Shown here: positions 62,324-64,000 of the stretch, in pieces
Layout of the letters: the number at the start of each line of letters is the position of its first letter
Position numbering within the stretch: the stretch's first letter is position 1
NCBI GenBank assembly: GCA_031292915.1
Contig: JAUMSH010000086.1
Location: 122,927 to 186,926 of the forward strand
DNA from: Collinsella sp.
GTDB taxonomy: Bacteria > Actinomycetota > Coriobacteriia > Coriobacteriales > Coriobacteriaceae
DNA: 64,000 bases
Direction: 5' to 3'
Notes under the pieces: generated by a model
The model's database searches: none
What the model was told of the DNA's origin: nothing
What the model saw: only the letters and a program-made list of their open reading frames with translations
Translations under genes and position numbers: made by a program

Positions 62324-64000
62324 CTACGAGAAATCAGCAACCTGAGCAGTCAGCGCCGCAAGGATCTCCTTGAGCTCAGCTGCACGGTCCCTCTTCTTCT
62401 GGACCACCGCGGGCGCGGCCTTGGCCACAAAGCCCTCATTGGCCAGCGTCTTCTCGCAGCCGGCGAGCTCCTTCTGGGCCGCGGCAATCTCCTTCTCCAG
62501 GCGCGCCTTCTCGGCCGAAAGGTCAACCTTGCCCTCGAGCACCACAAAGACCTCGACGCCGCTGTCGACCACGGCGATGCTCGCAGCCGGCTTCTCAACG
62601 TCGGTGCCCATGACCAGCGAAGCCGTGTTCGCCAGCGGCTCAATCGTCGAGCGCAGGCTCTCGAGCTTCTCGATGTCCTCGGCACCGGCGCGCACGACCA
62701 CGTCGAGCTCGGCCTTGGGGCTCAAGCGATAGCGCGAACGGGTGGCGCGGGCGGCAGACACTACGGTGCGGCACAGCTCAAACGCGCGCTCGGCGTCCTC
62801 GTCGACATACTTGGCGTAGTCGGCGGGCTCGGGCCACTTGGCGATCATAAGCGCCTCCGCGCGATCCACGTTACCCTCGGCATCCAGGTCGAGCACGCTC
62901 GCCGGCATGTTGTCCCAGATCTCCTCGGTGACAAACGGCATGAGCGGGTGCATCAGGCGAATGGAGGTGTCAAGCACAAAAATCAGGTTGCGCTGCGCCT
63001 GCAGACGGCCCTCGCCCTTCAGGCGGGCCTTGGTGACCTCGACGTACCAGTCGCAGACCTCGTTCCAGAAGAACTGCTGCACACCGCGGGCCATGTCGCC
63101 AAAGGTGTAATTCTCAATGCCCTCGGTGACCATCTTCACGGCCTTGGCCAGGCGGCTGAACATCCAAGCGTCGGCCGGCGTCTCCACGACGGGCTCGCCG
63201 GGCGTGTAGCCCTCCATGTTCATGAGCAGGAAGCGGCTGGCGTTCCAGATCTTGGTCACAAACGACTTGGCCTGCTCGGTACGCGGGCTGTCGATAAGCT
63301 TCTTGGTCTTCTTGTCGATGTTCGCGTCAAACTTGACGTCCTGGTTGTTGGTGCACAGCGTGAGCAGGTTGTAGCGCATGGCGTCGGCGCCGTACATGCC
63401 AATGAGGTCCATGGGGTCAACGCCGTTGCCCTTGGACTTGGACATACGGCTTCCGTCCTTGGCAAGAATCGTCGGGTAGATGACGACGTCCTTAAACGGC
63501 ACCTCGTCCAGGAAGTACAGCGAGCTCATGACCATGCGGGCGACCCACAGCGCGATGATGTCGCGCGCGGTGACGAGCGCCGTCGTGGGGTGATGTCCCT
63601 CGAGCAGCTCCGGCTTTTGCGGCCAGCCCTGCGTGGCGAAAGTCCACAGCTGCGAGCTGAACCAGGTGTCCAACACATTCTCGTCCTGGTGCACGTGATG
63701 ACCGCCGCACTTGGGGCACACATCGGTGTCCTCGGTAAGGGCGTCCTCCCAGCCGCAGTCCTCGCAGTAGAACACGGGGATGCGGTGGCCCCACCACAGC
63801 TGGCGGCTGATACACCAGTCCTTGAGGTTCTCCATCCAGGTGGTGTAGGTCTGCGTCCAGCGCGCGGGGTGGAAGGTGACCTTGCCGGAGTTGACGGCGT
63901 CGAGCGCCGGCCCCTTGAGCTTGTCAACGGCCACAAACCACTGCTCGGACAGCCACGGCTCGAGCGCGGCGTCGCAGCGGTAGCAGTGCATGACGGAGTG
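62324..64000 (-). CDS. valS: Valyl-tRNA synthetase, partial (C-terminal part)
   Basis: Class I synthetase. Visible are the WCISRQLWWGHRIPVFYC segment, the zinc-like CEDCGWEDAL and CPKCGGHH knuckles, the KMSKS-type RMSKSKGNGVDPMDLIGM, the anticodon domain (IWNASRFLLMNMEG) and the C-terminal coiled coil (VDLSAEKARLEKEIAAAQKE) that marks ValRS rather than IleRS. The frame is open to the window edge; the N-terminal part is outside. It is upstream of folC on the same strand. Confidence 0.93.
   Translation of the reverse strand, partial: HSVMHCYRCDAALEPWLSEQWFVAVDKLKGPALDAVNSGKVTFHPARWTQTYTTWMENLKDWCISRQLWWGHRIPVFYCEDCGWEDALTEDTDVCPKCGGHHVHQDENVLDTWFSSQLWTFATQGWPQKPELLEGHHPTTALVTARDIIALWVARMVMSSLYFLDEVPFKDVVIYPTILAKDGSRMSKSKGNGVDPMDLIGMYGADAMRYNLLTLCTNNQDVKFDANIDKKTKKLIDSPRTEQAKSFVTKIWNASRFLLMNMEGYTPGEPVVETPADAWMFSRLAKAVKMVTEGIENYTFGDMARGVQQFFWNEVCDWYVEVTKARLKGEGRLQAQRNLIFVLDTSIRLMHPLMPFVTEEIWDNMPASVLDLDAEGNVDRAEALMIAKWPEPADYAKYVDEDAERAFELCRTVVSAARATRSRYRLSPKAELDVVVRAGAEDIEKLESLRSTIEPLANTASLVMGTDVEKPAASIAVVDSGVEVFVVLEGKVDLSAEKARLEKEIAAAQKELAGCEKTLANEGFVAKAAPAVVQKKRDRAAELKEILAALTAQVADFS

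Noticed and set aside
62324..64000. Isoleucyl-tRNA synthetase as identity for the partial synthetase
   Set aside because: The C-terminal coiled coil after the anticodon domain and the neighbouring folC indicate ValRS; IleRS would end in a zinc-binding domain.

Overview
The window reads as part of a chromosome from a high-GC, anaerobic, gut-type actinobacterium of class Coriobacteriia, most like Collinsella. This rests on gene content and order and on my recognition of the proteins, not on a database search. Supporting signs are a rimP-nusA-infB-rbfA-nrnA-truB-ribF-dnaG-rpoD block, a GlpA-type/FAD-oxidoreductase/DUF1667 triad, a sucrose PTS cluster, and intergenic spaces full of palindromic repeats. 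Both ends cut a gene: rsmD at the left and valS at the right.

Layout. (1) 1-27.4 kb is mostly core and mostly minus strand: asp23-yloV-recG-rsmD; two tRNA-Asn genes; rpoD; the long rimP-to-dnaG information-processing operon, with a consensus-like promoter and a terminator-like hairpin in its leader; leuS; guaB; a small ModE-like regulator; a degenerate trans-sulfuration-type protein; and a sucrose module (GH32 hydrolase, PTS EIIBC, LacI regulator) with three LacI-type operators. (2) 27.5-42.8 kb is an accessory region of lower and uneven GC that looks like a worn defence island. It holds an Abi_2/HTH hybrid, an RloA/RloB (AbiL-like) pair, a DUF2188 protein, an Abi-alpha/DUF4393 protein, three proteins with HEPN-type R-x4-6-H motifs, a possible PD-(D/E)xK nuclease, a reverse transcriptase whose YxDD catalytic motif carries an in-frame TGA, a helicase C-terminal relic, and two IS256-family relics in opposite orientation. 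(3) 42.9-52.7 kb is a surface-polysaccharide operon on the minus strand: priming sugar transferase, glycosyltransferases, Wzy polymerase, pyruvyl transferase, FrhB-like iron-sulfur protein and Wzx flippase. It is led by a LoaP-type NusG paralogue, and its likely promoter lies between inverted repeats. (4) 52.8-64 kb returns to core genes: thrS, a zinc-ribbon membrane protein, the glycerol-3-phosphate-oxidase-like triad, an M24 peptidase, folC and valS.

How the parts work together. The left half couples transcription and translation factors with RNA turnover, cofactor synthesis and primary sigma factor supply. The accessory region most likely serves phage defence but contains many broken genes. 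The polysaccharide operon probably needs LoaP to be transcribed through its ten genes, and two nine-base G tracts plus the inverted-repeat promoter suggest variable expression.

The most unusual items are (a) two about 117-nt hairpin elements, upstream of leuS and between valS and folC, that share internal-loop sequence and show compensatory stem changes; (b) eight copies of a 16-bp motif alternating in orientation every 40 bp upstream of the glycerol-3-phosphate triad; (c) the TGA inside the RT active site; and (d) the inverted-repeat-flanked capsule promoter.
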